From NCBI GenBank assembly GCA_007115705.1, contig QXEO01000434.1, positions 124,001 to 188,000 on the forward strand: a DNA stretch of 64,000 nucleotides. Direction: 5' to 3'. The stretch is from Dactylis glomerata (lineage: Eukaryota > Streptophyta > Magnoliopsida > Poales > Poaceae). Under the pieces are notes generated by a model. That model saw only the letters and a list, made by a program, of their open reading frames with translations, ran no database searches and was not told the origin of the DNA. Position 1 is the stretch's first letter, and every line of letters starts with the position of its first letter. Positions 1 through 11,990 of this stretch are shown here, one piece after another. The translations under genes were made by a program, and so were the position numbers.

Positions 1-116
1 TAATAATTGTTGTACCATTAGTACTATCCATGTTCCTTCTTATGATGATATGTTTGATGAGTATACTTTGCGAAATAGCTGTTCTCTAGTTTGTGATGAT
101 ACTAAACCTCTAGTTT

Positions 117-665
117 ATGATGGTTATGATGATGGGTATAATATTTTTTAGTTCACCTACTTTTGAGGAGAAAATTAGTTATGATTACAATATGCCTCCT
201 ATTTTTGATGATTATGGTGATGAGAATAATTATTCTGTTGAATCTGCTCCTACTACTATTATTCATGTGGGGAGTATTAATTCTTTTATGCATGTGGCTC
301 ATGATAGGGAACCTTTATATGATAGTTATATTGTTAATTCTATTCATGATGCTACTGAAAGTTATTATGAGAGAGGGAAACATGGTTTGATGGATCTCAA
401 CAATATTGAGTTTCCCCTCTTTATGTTGCAATTCTTCAAGTTGTACTTGTTTGCCTTCCTATGCTTTTTGCTTTGCGCTTTCATGACTTGTCTCTTTACA
501 AGACTATTTTTCATAGGAAGTGGTTTAGATTTAAATGTCTTTCACATTTGCTTTTTGATGCTCTCTATTGCTTTAAGTTCCTATATGGCGCCTTTGCCTC
601 AAGCTCTTATATGGCGCCCACATGAGCATCTTTGCAAATTACTGCGCCTAGCTCAAAGGCATTAA
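117..665 (+). CDS. putative post-integrase ORF of the Athila-like element (unknown function)
   Basis: A 182-residue open frame. The first 100 residues are polar and acidic. Two hydrophobic stretches follow (about residues 100-130 and 138-155), which could be membrane segments. The end is basic. Athila-type elements often carry an extra ORF with membrane-like segments after integrase, sometimes called env-like; that is knowledge of the lineage, not proof here. The first ATG is arbitrary because the sequence begins only 116 bp upstream. It may be a remnant rather than an expressed protein. Confidence 0.35.
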   Translation: MMVMMMGIIFFSSPTFEEKISYDYNMPPIFDDYGDENNYSVESAPTTIIHVGSINSFMHVAHDREPLYDSYIVNSIHDATESYYERGKHGLMDLNNIEFPLFMLQFFKLYLFAFLCFLLCAFMTCLFTRLFFIGSGLDLNVFHICFLMLSIALSSYMAPLPQALIWRPHEHLCKLLRLAQRH

Positions 666-3190
666 AGAAAAGCACTCTTGGGAGATAACCCATTGTTTTA
701 TTTTCAGTACTTTTTCTTTTATTTGAGTCTTGGAAGTTATTACTACTGTAATAACCGCCCCTTATCCTTTTTATTTCGTTGTTGTGCCAAGAGAAGCCTC
801 TAATTTGAGTGAGGTAAGATTTGGAGATGTTGCTGTCCTGAAACAGTTTTCGGTTATGCACCGTAAAAATTTGTGAAAATTCTCTGTATATATTTTGGAC
901 CTGCAATTTCTTGTGCATATGCCCCAGGTTATATCCAAACTTTCATTAGTTGAACACTTATTGATTTGAGCAACAGAAAACCCTCTAAAAATTCGACCTT
1001 TGTCAGCTGTTCTGTTTTGACAGATTTCTGCCAATATTTGTGTTTGCCGCTTTATCGCTTTCTTTTTGAGTTCTTTTGATCATGGAACTTTTGGGGAAGT
1101 TTCTACAGTAGTTTATACTTTATATGTGGTGGTTTTGAGTTGAAACCTGAAGCAAAAAGGGTTAATTCAATGCTATGCTTACACTAATGTTGCTGATAGA
1201 ATTGTGTTTAGTTTTGTATGAAGGAAGTTTTCAAGTGTAGGGATTGGAGAATGATGAGATGAGATGAAGAATAGAAAAAAGCTCAAGCTTGGGGATGCCC
1301 ATACACCCCAATAAATATCCAAGAAGTACAAGCGTCAAAGCTTGGGGATGCCCCCGAGGCACCCCTTCTTCATCGGCAAAAATCAGGTCACCTTTCAAGA
1401 CACTATATTTTTATTGCTTCATGCACTATGCATTTTACTTGGAGCGTCAGTTGCTTTTGTTTTCAGTTTTCTTTTGCTTTATTTGCTGCAATAAATGGTT
1501 AGATCACATCATGTTTCTTTTGGAGGAGATGAACTCGCTTTTCATTTGCCAAGAACTCTCTAGTTTTCACTCTTATAAAAAACCGAGTGTTCTTCTTTTT
1601 CTGCTACTGCTTTTGGTTTTTGTTTTCGCCTTGATTTGCGTTCAGATCTTCTTATATCTTTTTATCAAGGTGTATTTTTGCCTCTGGACCATGTTTGTTT
1701 TCCGCAAAAGAGTTTCCTCAAAAAGGTTTGAATGGTGTTGGAAAAGAGAAAAAGTTTCATACAAAAAAAAGTGGTACAAAAAGGAGCTTGTTTAGACTGC
1801 GGCTTAGACTTTTTCATGTCATGCTTGATCTCTTTTTGATAGTATGCTTAGTGGTTTTGCTGTAGCATGACTTGTCTCAAATGACTGAGATTACTTAATG
1901 AGCCTTTGAAAAAATCATGCGTTGTTTTTATTATATAGAAGCATTTATTTGGTTTTCTCCTTTGATGCTTTATTTGGGTTGACTTAGCGCATGCTCACAC
2001 ATGTTAGACTCATATAAAGTCGCCAATAGCCTCTAAGATCATTTAGTTTTTGACTTTTGATGCCATCTTATGTTTTTTTAATGTTGCTTTGTCGCTTTGC
2101 ATGATTATGGCAGTTATTGCTCTCTTAGTTGGTCGCTCCCAGTCTTTTGCTAGCCCTCATTTTGTACTGAGTATGAGCTCTACTCGTGCATCCAACTCCC
2201 AAGAACCAAGTTTGCCATTGTGTCCACTATAAATTCCTATGCATGGTATTTGCAAGCCATTCCAAGTAAATTTTCATGTGCTACCTTTTAAAAAACCTTC
2301 AAAATACTTCTCATTTTGTAAAACTGTTTTCAGCTCATGGGGACGTAGTGGTCGGATTTGCTATCTTCCATATTGTCTTACTCCAAAAAGAAAAAAAGAA
2401 GAGAAAAAAGGGAAAAAAGGCACTCCTCCATGGTATGTGAATGTTGGTGGGCACCCGATGGAATCGGTTAGCCATGGTTTGTGAAAGGAAAAAGGTGGGG
2501 AGGAGTGCCAAGCTTCATAAAAGAGCACAAAAGTGCCAATCTCTCTCTCAAAAACTTGCTTCATTTTTGTATGGAAGATAGTAAGAACCCCATTGCCAGT
2601 CGTTGACAAAGACAACCACCTCTCAAAACCAATTTTTATCTCTCTGTTTTACAAATGAAAAGCTCTAGCACATGTTTAATCACTGCTTCCCTCCGCGAAG
2701 GGCCTTTCTTTTACTTTTATGTTGAGTCTCCACCTTCTACCTTTATGCACCGTCTAAGAGAGCATAGTTGTCATTCTGAGTATAATGTGCATTGTCCCAA
2801 AGTTTATCATTGATTGATTCATGATCATGGTTTCACTTGTTCTTAAATTATTTGTATCTAGTCGCCCTCTTAAACTTGAAGGTGTCCTATGCATTTATGT
2901 TTTGCTCTCCATGAAGGACAAGCTGAAAACCATTTGTATGTTTTTCCTTATGATTTGAACACACGTTTGACTTTAATTGTTTCATTATTCATGATCTTTT
3001 GTTTGTGTTCTTTTTCATGTTATAACATGGTTGCCAAGTTTCTATTATCAAGATTATGTCTTTCATGCCCATGTTTTAAGTTCTTTGATCTCAGCACTCA
3101 ATGCTTTACCTATATGATCAAAGTTGTGATGGTGCATGTCACCTCAAAAATTATTTCTTTTGTTATCACTTACCTACTCGAGGACGAGCA

Positions 3191-3210
3191 GGAGTTAAGC
3201 TTGGGGATGC
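3191..3210 (+). other. polypurine tract of the Athila-like element
   Basis: Purine-rich GGAGTTAAGCTTGGGGATGC lies directly before the LTR start TGATACGTCTC. This is where plus-strand DNA synthesis would be primed. Two upstream copies of its core exist (see findings). Confidence 0.6.
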
Positions 3211-4644
3211 TGATACGTCTCAAATGTATCTATAATTATTGATGCTCCATGCTTGTTTTTACACCATTTGCCTTGTGTTTCGTTACACTTCGTGGCGTTT
3301 TTATGCGATTTCCGGAACTAACCTATTGACAAGATGCCAAAGTGCCAGTTCCCTGTTTTCTGCTGTTTTGTGTTTCAGAAAAGCTACACAGGAAATATTC
3401 TCGGAATTGGACGAAACAAGTTCCAGAAGTCTTATTTTTCCCGGAAGAGTACCAAAGACCGAAAGAGAGCCGGAGGGGGGCCAGAGGCCACCCACACAAC
3501 AGGGGGGCGCGGCCCAGCCCCTGGCCACGCCCACCCATTGTGAGGGCGTCCTGGCAGCCCCCTGACGACACCCCTTCTCCTATATAAAGCCTCGGGACGG
3601 AAAACCCTAGAGGAATCGGTGTTTTTCCCAGAACAGTTCTGCAGCTCCGCCGCCGTCGAAGACAAATTTCGGGGGACAGAAGTCTATGTTCTGGCACCCT
3701 GCCGGGACGGGGAAGTGCCCCCGGAGCCATCTCCATTGGTCTCCATCACCGTCTCTGCCGTCTCCATCGACCTCACCGCCATCTCCATCAACCTTGCTGT
3801 CTCCTATGATGAGGAGGGAGTAGTTCACCCCCGGGGCTGAGGGCTCTACCGGTAGCTATGTGGTTCACATCTCTCTCCCATGATGTGATCTTTATGTGAT
3901 CGTGAGCTTTGTATCTAGTTGAATTGGTAGATGTTATTATTCAGATATTATGCTGCTCCTATGCTTTATTATTATACTCTCCGAAGATACCTCGTATCAT
4001 GGTGTAAAGGTGACTAGTGTGTGCATCATGTGTATCTTTTTGGTTGATGTCTCTATGAAATGTTGGTGTTTGTTGGAACCATCTAGTGCGTTCACGGTGA
4101 TAGTGTGGGACAATCTAGTTTGGGTACATACGAACTTTGAGGAGTGCTTCATAGCCCTACGCATGATTAGTGTTCGTTTTCCATTGGAGAATTGTTTTGA
4201 GTTGCATATTGATGATAGTATCTATTGGTTCAATTATGTTATATTTGTTGGGAGTGTGTCCACTAGTGAAAGTATGATCCCTAGGCCTTGTTTCCAAGCT
4301 TTGCACACCGTTTACTTCCTGTTTTGTTACATGTTTGCTCGCAGCGATATTTATTTCAGATTACATTTACTACTTATAATCATCACAACTACTTGTATTT
4401 CACTATCTCTTCGCCGAACTAGTGCACCTATACATCTGACAAGTGTATTGGGTGTGTTGGGGACACAAGAGACTTTCTGTATCGTAATTGTAGGGTTGCT
4501 TGAGAGGGATAGCTTTGACCTCTTCCTCCCTGAGATCAATAAACCTTGGGTGATCCACTTAAGGGAAACTTGCTGCTGTTCTACAAACCTCTACACTTGG
4601 AGGCCCAACACTGTCTACAAGAACAGACGCGTGCATAGACATCA
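3211..4644 (+). mobile_element. 3' LTR of the Athila-like Gypsy element (1434 bp)
   Basis: Starts TGATACGTCTC and ends TAGACATCA, giving inverted ends TGAT...ATCA. The start follows a polypurine tract. The right end passes directly into gag sequence of element D, which can be aligned to element A from the next base on (GTGGGTACG here, ATGGGTACG on the matching strand of A). The target-site duplication should be GTGGG (4645-4649); its partner is left of the window. The partner 5' LTR is also outside. Confidence 0.85.
3581..3588 (+). promoter_or_regulatory. TATA box in Athila-like LTR
   Basis: TATATAAA in a GC-rich setting (CTCCTATATAAAGCC), about 370 bp into the LTR. Position and sequence fit the retrotransposon promoter. 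Being a 3' LTR it would fire toward the flanking DNA. Confidence 0.55.
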
Positions 4645-6477
4645 GTGGGTACGCGCGTCGTAGGGCTTCTAGTCCTGCGGATCCTTGCAAGAGTTGCGTG
4701 ATTTTGCTGGGCCACCGCCGCCACTGCCGCCACCATGGGGGCTGCCTGGTGGAGATGGCGAAGGGTCACATCTTTTACTCTCGCCGTCCAACGATTGATT
4801 TCTGTAGCTACGACGGCTTCCCTCTGCTCTCCGTGGAGATGGCTCGTCGTCATGGCGGCGGGAGCCTTGCCCTTTGTCATCGTGGCGGCGGGAAGAGCGA
4901 TGCTTATCCTTGTTGCCGCTGTGGTGCGCGCCGTCGTCATGGCGAGATCGTTCCCTTTGCTTGGATCCGCCATCTCGACTGGCTTCCCGTCATGGCGGAC
5001 TGTCTCTACGTCCAGCGTCACGGCTTCGTCCTCGCTTGCCATCATTGTCGCGTATGACGATTCCTCCCTTTGGGATTTCGAACGTCTTATACTTTGGTGG
5101 CGGCATGTTGGTCTTATGGAGGGGAGCAGCATTGTCTTGCTGGTATCCATAGGCAGGGTAATTCTTGCGAGGTGGTGATGGATTTCTCTGGGGGCCTTTG
5201 CCATGTGGCTTGTCATCGGAGGATATTGGGATGCCATCTGCCCGATTGCGAGCTTCTCTTCTTCGGATTTCTGAGGATCCGGTGTGAGATTCGTTATCAG
5301 GGCACGTACCATAATTGCCAGCACCCCGAGGCTTGGAGGCAGTGCTGGACCTGCATAGCACAGGATCAGATTCAAGCCGTCATGATGACGTAGCCTTCTC
5401 CTGCTGCACCAATGCTTTGGTCATCAGTTTTACCGCCGTCTCTAGGGCTGCTGGGCTTTTATTATGCTCCAATAGCTCCTTTGCGGCCACGATGTTCTCT
5501 ATGAGCGTAGCCCTGACTTCATCACGGTTCTTGTCCACATATGGCGGATTCTTGATATACATCCTGGCCAGAGTTTCTGCGGTCGGCACGGTGAACTCAA
5601 GGTTTCGCACCAGCTGCGGGTCGCCTCCCTCGTTCATTTGGTTCTGGATGAGAGTAACGTACTTCTCTTCCATGTTCCTTGCGCGCTTCAGCATGTCTTG
5701 AGCTTTAGCAATGTCACCATCTAACTTTTCGCCCATCTTCTCGACTCGCTTTGCTTCCTTGAGGATTGCTCGCCTTTTCTTCTTGAGATCGTTCACGTCT
5801 CTGACATAATCAGGGGTGATTGGATCTGCTAGAGTTCCGTAGACGACCTTGTCCAGCGGGGTCGTGAAGTCTTCTGGGTGATGCACCTCGGGGATGGCGG
5901 GTTGCAAAGGCATGGGGCCGCCCTGGATCTCGGGAAGCTGTTCCGTGGTGGGATCGGTGGCTGGTGGCGGGTTATCCTGCTCTTTGCCGGCATCTCCGTC
6001 ATGGGCTGCCTAAGATGGCGGATCACCGGTTGTCCGCCCAGCGTCATCTCCTTGGTTGGTCATGAACACCTGCTTGGCGGTTGCGCTCTGCTCTTCAAGT
6101 GCTTGCTGAGCTAACTCCACCTCGATCCTTCTCATGGCGGCGTCATAGTGATCAGAATCATAGCCTTTGCTATCCGAGTCATCCGATTCACCACTTTCGT
6201 TAAGTGCCTCTAGGATGGATTCACCTGGGATATCTTCTCCATTAGAGGTAGATCCCGAAGTGATACCTGTGAAAGCAACAAGGCAATACCGCGGTGTCTC
6301 TAACGCCAGATTCCTCATGGCAGATTCACAGTGGTCTACCACCACTTCCTCTACCTCTAGGGCAGGCTGGGTGGGGTTGTTTTTTAGATCCGATCTAGAT
6401 ATCTTAGGAAGTTCCAGATCAGATGATTCCTCCTCCGTATCCAGCTCGAAAGCGGTCTGTTTGGGGGTTTCAGCCAT
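4645..6477 (-). pseudogene. gag of element D, interrupted and with stop codons
   Basis: Reads from ATG 6477. The N-terminus is acidic (MAETPKQTAFELDTEEESSD), followed by a coiled, charged region and an Arg/Asp-rich stretch, parallel to element A gag 25437-27146 at high identity. The frame is broken by TAG at 6012-6010 (element A has CAG), TGA at 5382-5380 (CGA in A) and TGA at 4992-4990 (CGA in A). All three are C-to-T changes; the frame itself never shifts. The Retrotrans_gag core seen in A is missing because the Athila-like element cuts in at 4645. Confidence 0.8.
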
Positions 6478-6716
6478 ACCAATCCGCCGGAAATTGGTTT
6501 TCGTAGCGGGGGTAGGGTTTGTCTCTCCAATGAAGATATGGATATCTCCGATCGGAATGACGGTGAATCAAGCGGGGTCTTCTCTAGCCGGCACCTAGAG
6601 GTTATCCGCTGGGACGATGGGGAAGCCGGAATCATAGAGGACACGCCCGATGGCGACGGTGTCGCCGATGCCTACGAAGGCGGATCCTGCCTGGATCCGC
6701 GCTCCTGACGCGTTTA

Positions 6717-6734
6717 GCCCCACAGTGGGCGCCA
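6717..6734 (-). other. primer-binding site of element D
   Basis: Minus strand TGGCGCCCACTGTGGGGC, two bases inside the LTR end. It matches the PBS of A and B apart from one or two bases. The priming tRNA is not assigned here. Confidence 0.7.
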
Positions 6735-6736
6735 AC

Positions 6737-7264
6737 TGTCGTGGTTTCGTCAACAGATCTGCCATAGGGGTAGGTGTATGGCGGTTTGTGGAAGGGGGTG
6801 AACACGGTGGAGCGATCCGGGACGGTGGTAGCATGAGTTTACCCAGCTTCAGATCCCGCAACAGTGGCGAGACCCTACGTGCTGCTATAATTCACTATAT
6901 GGCAACAAGTGCTCGGTTACAATGATGAGGTTGGCAGTTTCGCTATGCGATTGGCCGTATATCTAAGCTGTGCCTCAAGGGCTTCTCCACGCCGGCTTAT
7001 AAAGGCGTCTGGCGTGGGCAACACGATGGTACCGGAGCGGATACAACATGGAGTCCTAGACTAAGTCCTATGCGTGCACTACAAGGCAACCCGCCATGGG
7101 CCTATCTTCGGATCCGCCATAAGCTCCTGCGTCCAGTACCGCCATGATTTCTCTAGCAACTGGGCCGCCCGGTAGGCAATCCGCCATACCACCCTGATGG
7201 GCCACCCTGGCTTGCTGGTTTATGACTACGTCGCTGGTAATACCCATTTGGTATATCCCCAACA
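6737..7264 (-). mobile_element. 5' LTR of element D (528 bp)
   Basis: On the minus strand it starts TGTTGGGGATATACC and ends CCACGACA, the same ends as the element A LTRs. It is 74 bp shorter than them, mainly lacking part of the GGCGG-rich repeat section present in A. TTTATAA at about 7000 (minus strand) is the likely TATA box. Confidence 0.85.
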
Positions 7265-7580
7265 TGCGGAGGTTGAGGAAGGAGAACTCAGCGGCGCGTG
7301 GAAGGGCGTGTTCTACCATGATCCATTCGTGCAGGTGCACGTCGGGCTCAGGTAAATCTGAGCGCCAATTTCTATAAACTTGCCTCAAAGCAGAGTAGGT
7401 ATCCACGTACTCCTCGTTCGCCAGTAAGCAGTCGCCGATCTTGTGAAGTGGTCCATCACCCTTAAGAGAGGCCCAGTTCATGGAGGCGCCGCGCTTGGAT
7501 GCGCCGCCCTCGGAGGCAACGGGCTCGGCGGTGACGGCCTCGGATGCGAAGGGCTCGATGGCGACGGCCTCTGCGGCGAC
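7265..7580 (-). pseudogene. F-box/DUF295-like gene, downstream coding piece
   Basis: On the minus strand the frame runs from the Copia insertion at 7580 to the element D LTR at 7265. It begins with the last pentapeptide repeats (EPVAS, EGGAS type), then WASLKGDGPLHKIGDCLLA, a region with RQVYRNWRSDLPEPD, and HEWIMVEHALPRAAEF. WASL-G...IADCLL...Y...R.VC..WRS is the F-box start typical of grass F-box/DUF295 proteins, which are substrate adaptors of SCF ubiquitin ligases. The DUF295 part would lie left of element D, outside the window. The gene is broken after roughly 145 residues, so no full protein can be made. Confidence 0.6.
7576..7580. repeat. target-site duplication GCGAC, left copy
   Basis: GCGAC directly before TGAAGGG; the same GCGAC follows the right LTR at 22913-22917. 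This is the only pair flanking the three-LTR Copia structure. Confidence 0.85.
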
Positions 7581-9308
7581 TGAAGGGTTTCACAGCATAG
7601 TAAATCAAAAAATTTCCTACGGATGCGAACAAGAAAGCCAAGATCTAATCTAGGAGATGTAATCAACGAGAGAGGTAGATGAGATCTTCATACCCTTGAA
7701 GAAATCGCACAGCGGAAACGTTCAACAGAACGTGGATGATGTAGTCGTACTAGCCGTCTCCTCCCCGCGATCCGATCCGATCCTACGCCGCAAGTGGCGG
7801 CGCCTCCGAGAGATGCACACGTACGGTGCAGCGACGTCTCCTCCTTCCTTGGTCCAGCAAGTATGGTGGAGAGATAGATTGGATCTGCAGCACGACGGCG
7901 TGGTGCTTATGGTGGAGAGTTTCTGCGGCAGGGCTTCGCCTACGCACAGTCGCGAGAGAGAGAGGTGGAGGGGCAGCAGTTGGCCGGCGGCGCTAGGGTT
8001 GGAGTGAGGAAGGCTGCGCCCCTGCCCCTCCTTATATGGGGGGCTGGCCGGCTGCCTTGGCCCCTCCTCCAAGTCCTAGGGCGGTGGCCTAGGGGGAAGA
8101 GTGGGGGGCAAGTTCCCCCCCTCCTTCTGGAAGGTTCCCTTAGGGTTTCCCCTAAGGGCTGGCCGGCTGGGCCTTAGGGGCCTTGTGCGCCTGGCCCAAA
8201 GTGGCCAGGACACTTCCCCTTAGGCCCACATAGGCCTCCGACAAGTGGGCCCACGTTGGTCCCTCTCCGGAACCTTCTAGAACCTTCCGGTACAATACCG
8301 ATAAACTCCGAAATGATTCCGGAATCCAAAAACTGCTTTCCTTTATATGAATCTTATTCTCCGGACCATTCCGGAACCTCTCGTGATGTCCTAGATCTCA
8401 TCCGAGACTCCGACCAAAAACTCATAAACCAATTATCCATTCTATCCTAGCGTCGATGCACGTTAAGTGTGTGACCCTACGGGTTCGAGAATATGCAGAC
8501 ATGATCTTCTATCAATAATCAACATCGGGATCTGGAAACCCATATTGACTCCCACATATTCATCGATGATCATATCGGATGAACCACGATGCCAAGATTC
8601 AATTAATCCCATATATGTATTCCCTTCGTCACACGATATTTTACTCGCCCGAGATTCGATCGTCGGTATCGGCATACCTAGTTCAATCTCGTTCACAACA
8701 AGTACTTTACTCGTTCTGTAATCCGATATCACTTTGTGATTAACTCCTTAACCACATGCTTGCAAGCGGTGTTGATATTGATTACCGAGTGGGCCCGAAG
8801 TATATCTCTCCGACTCGGGAGGGACAAATTCCATCTCGATACATACAACCCAATAAGTACTTTCCGATCACCTGAGAGACACCTTTATGATCACCCTCTC
8901 ATAGGATGACGTTTGATGACCTCAAAGCTTTCTTCCGATACCAGGGAGTTGTATTATCTCATGGTCTAAGGAATACAATACTTGACATAGGAAAAAGCTT
9001 CACAAAGATGAACACAATGACACAATCTAATTGCTGTGCTTTATTTGGGTCAGTCCATCACATCATTCTCCTAATGACATGACCTCATTATTAATCGACA
9101 ACTCATGTCTATGGTTAGGAAACCTTAACCATCATTAATCAATGAGCTAGTCTAGTAGAGACGTACTAGGGACACGGTGTTGTTCATAAACCACACAAGT
9201 ATTAAAGTTTACACTTAATACAATTATAGCATGGAGTATAAACATTATCATGAACAAGAAATATGATAATAACAATATTATTATTGCCTCTAGGGCATAT
9301 TTCCTTCA
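7581..9308 (-). mobile_element. Copia LTR 1 (left, 1728 bp)
   Basis: Serves as the 3' LTR of the left unit. The TATA candidate on the minus strand is CATATAAGG (about 8030-8038). The short frames in it (for example 8256-8450) recur at the same place in the other LTRs and are not genes. Confidence 0.9.
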
Positions 9309-9319
9309 GTCTCCCACTT
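9309..9319 (-). other. polypurine tract, left Copia unit
   Basis: Minus strand AAGTGGGAGAC directly before the LTR start TGAAGG. The same tract lies at 16112-16122 for the right unit. Confidence 0.7.
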
Positions 9320-9696
9320 GCACTAGAGTCAATAATCTAGTCATACTTGCGCCTTTAACACCTATGGCATTCCGGTGTTATTCATACGCGTTGCACGTGG
9401 TAAACCTTATCTACGGGTCTGACATTTTCAGGTCCATTTGTATTTGCATATTCCTTTTGCGTCAACACGCATTACTCATCTTATATGAGATGACATCGTA
9501 TAAACTTGGTCTTCTGATGAAACCTTCGTTTCTTTGCCAAAACTATGTTGTCACGATTGTCATACAATAGAACTACATAGTACTAGCACACTTGGAACTA
9601 AACCTCCACGATCGGATCGTGGAAATTTAATTTTCCTGTTACGATGGTTTTTCCACTTTGTTCTGAAATTCTTTGAACTTTTCAAACATTTCAGAT

Positions 9697-9957
9697 TTAT
9701 GTTTCATTAAAATTGAGAAAATAGCGATATCCACCGCGCGTCGAAATACTCACTGGTCCGCACACATCGGTATGTATGATTTCCAATAAGTCCGTTGCTC
9801 GCTCCATTATTCCGGAGAACGGGGTTTTGATCATCTTGCCCATGAGGCATGGCTTGCACGTGTCAAATGATTCAAAATCAAGAGACTCCAAAAGTCCATC
9901 AGAATGAAGTTTCTGTATGCGTTTTACGCCAATATGACCTGGACGACAGTGCCACAA
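9697..9957 (-). pseudogene. Copia GAG-pre-integrase remnant, left unit
   Basis: An 86-residue frame with the GAG-pre-integrase pattern W-H-x-R-x-G-H-I (MWHCRPGHIGVKRI), the C-x2-C-containing TCKPCLMGKM, and IHTDVCGP at the start of integrase. The family (PF13976) bridges protease and integrase in Copia polyproteins. The frame then ends (after RYFLNFNET), before the integrase catalytic residues. Its near-identical partner is at 16500-16760. Confidence 0.75.
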
Positions 9958-11799
9958 ATAAGTTGGATTATCACTATCTACTTTACATCTTTTATGCCGC
10001 TTCTAAAGCGATTATATACTTAGCCCTCGTTGCAGTGTCCGCCACAATATTAACATTGGAACTCATCCAAGTCATCATGGAACTTTCTTCCATCTTATTA
10101 TGCCACCTTCTAACTCAAAACAAATAGCTTAAAATTGAGATAAAATTTTACTTGTATGTGTGACAAAGCCAATGTAACTCATTGCAATGAACCATTTGTC
10201 ACTTCTGCATACAGAACATATTCTTACTTCTTCGAAAGTGCATAAGAATATCTTTACTATTGTCCAACAATCATCATATGAATGCTATAACCATTAGAGC
10301 ATTGGACACATCTGGATCTACATATCATGGTATACAAGATTGATAAAATCATTCTTGTGGTTTCACTCATCAAGTGTCAAAACAATTGATTCTTGCTCCA
10401 ACCTCTTCCATGCAACAAGAACCGTTCTTATTGTTTCCATATTGAACAAATTCAATATTTCATCTATGTACTCTGGCAAAACTATATTAGTGCCTCAATC
10501 TATCTGCATAGACATTGATGCTTAATATTCTGGTTTTACCTAAGTCTTTCATCAAAAACTAATTTTAATGAAAACTTAACAATATCAAGAAAAACACATA
10601 ATTTCCAATGAAAGATATGTTAACTACATAAAGCATTAGAAATATGTCTTAGCGCTCCCACTTACTTTCTTGTAAATACAAGCATCTTCAAATATCTTGA
10701 TGAAATTAACACTTTAACATTTTCATCATTGAAGATTCCAACTTCGCTATGCTTACTTTTACCATAGAAGTTTGCATACATATCTAGCAACCTTTGAATC
10801 AACAAAACCCATTGGGTCGTGTTAGTTACACGTCCTTGGTGTGCATTCCGGTAGAGGAACATTGTTTCGTTTATTCAACTATCATATCTCAATATGTAAT
10901 TGTTGCTAGAATAATTCATATGACGATGTCAGGGCCCATCATCGCTTCTTTGTATATTGTTGGTTACTATTATCTAATAATATCTCGTCCTCAAATCTTA
11001 CTATTTGATTACGACCAACTTGGTTAAATAGGAACTTCGATGTCGTGACTACAACATATTGTAGACGCGTGAGCTATGAATGTAGTTGCCGCTTCCAGAA
11101 CATTTTCTGGTGCTGCGCTACTCTAATCATCTTGCTCAGATTCAACAACCTCATCAAGTTCTATCTTCCTCCCACTTAAACCTTTCGCGAGAAACTCCTT
11201 CATAAGAAATTCACTTCTTTTAGTGACAATCACTATGTGTTTGGTTTCATAATAGAAGGAATACCCATCGACATTCTTTGGGATAACCTACAAAGACTTA
11301 CTAATCCGATTTTGGTTGTAAACATTTTACACATATGCCTTGCATACCAAAATTCAAGAAAAGACAACTATAACTTGTATGGTGTCATTTCGACAGATTA
11401 TGATGGCACTCTATTCAGTGAAAAGCGGTAGTCTCTAAAGCATAATCCACAAATTATATTGGTAGTTTATTTCATCATTGATCTAACCATGTCAAACAAG
11501 GTTTGATTACATCCATCGAAAACTCCATACTCCTATGGTGTTTATCATGATGCAAGTTTGTGGAACAATTCCTCTAACTCTTAGATGTTTGCTAAACTTG
11601 TAACTCAAATATTCTTCTTTATGATCTAATCATACAACTTGAATATTCTTGTTACAACAATTTTCACTTCATAAATTGAACAATTTCATACTTCTATCTC
11701 ATCAAGTAGATATACCGTACATCTATTCGAGTCATTGATGAAATAGAAAATACACCACGCTCGACTTCACATATGAACTACATACATCAACATGTACGA

Positions 11800-11990
11800 T
11801 CTCCATGTAGTTAGTCGCTTGTTCTTTCTATGGCCCATGAACGGAGTTTAATCATCTTTAGGAAAAGTCTCACAAGCGTCAATCAATTCAAAATCAAATG
11901 ACTCGAAAATCTATCAATATAGAATTTCTTTCATGTTTTGTTTCCAATATGACTTAAACGGCGGTGTCACATATAAGTGAAATTTGTTTT
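11800..11990 (-). pseudogene. second, degenerate GAG-pre-integrase copy, left unit
   Basis: Aligns by eye along its length with 9786-9970: shared blocks include TCAAATGATTCAAAATC against TCAATCAATTCAAAATC, then CCAATATGAC and CGACAGTG against CGGCGGTG. It carries many substitutions and no open frame. This points to an internal duplication about 2 kb apart, older than the doubling of the whole unit, because the right unit has the same pair (about 18603-18793). Confidence 0.55.

Larger units (their letters stand above)
1..3210 (+). mobile_element. Athila-like Gypsy retrotransposon, 3' internal region
   Basis: Internal DNA 3' of the pol genes of an Athila-like Gypsy element whose 5' part lies outside the window. 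It runs straight into a purine-rich tract and an LTR at 3211. It is AT-rich and mostly non-coding, with one 182-codon frame near the left end. The motif AAGCTTGGGGATGC occurs at 1285-1298, 1338-1351 and 3197-3210, the last touching the LTR. The look (long 3' untranslated part, repeated AAGCTTGGGGATGC) is that of Triticeae Athila-type families; I cannot fix the exact family. Confidence 0.8.
4645..7264 (-). mobile_element. Tat/Retand-like Gypsy element D, 5' part only
   Basis: Minus-strand element read from 7264 leftward: 5' LTR, primer-binding site, leader and gag. Gag breaks off at 4645 where the Athila-like LTR begins, so the remainder (protease, pol, 3' LTR) lies beyond that element and outside the window. 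LTR and gag match element A at nucleotide and protein level, so D and A are one family. D is inserted in the F-box-like gene: the base after its LTR (7265) resumes that gene's reading frame. Confidence 0.85.

Noticed and set aside
4581..5375. 264-codon minus-strand frame
   Set aside because: Off-frame reading of the element D gag; it also runs through the Athila-like LTR end. A matching shadow exists in A at 26539-27276.
8256..8721. Conserved small frames repeated at 15059 and 21860
   Set aside because: Conservation is explained by their lying in the three Copia LTRs.
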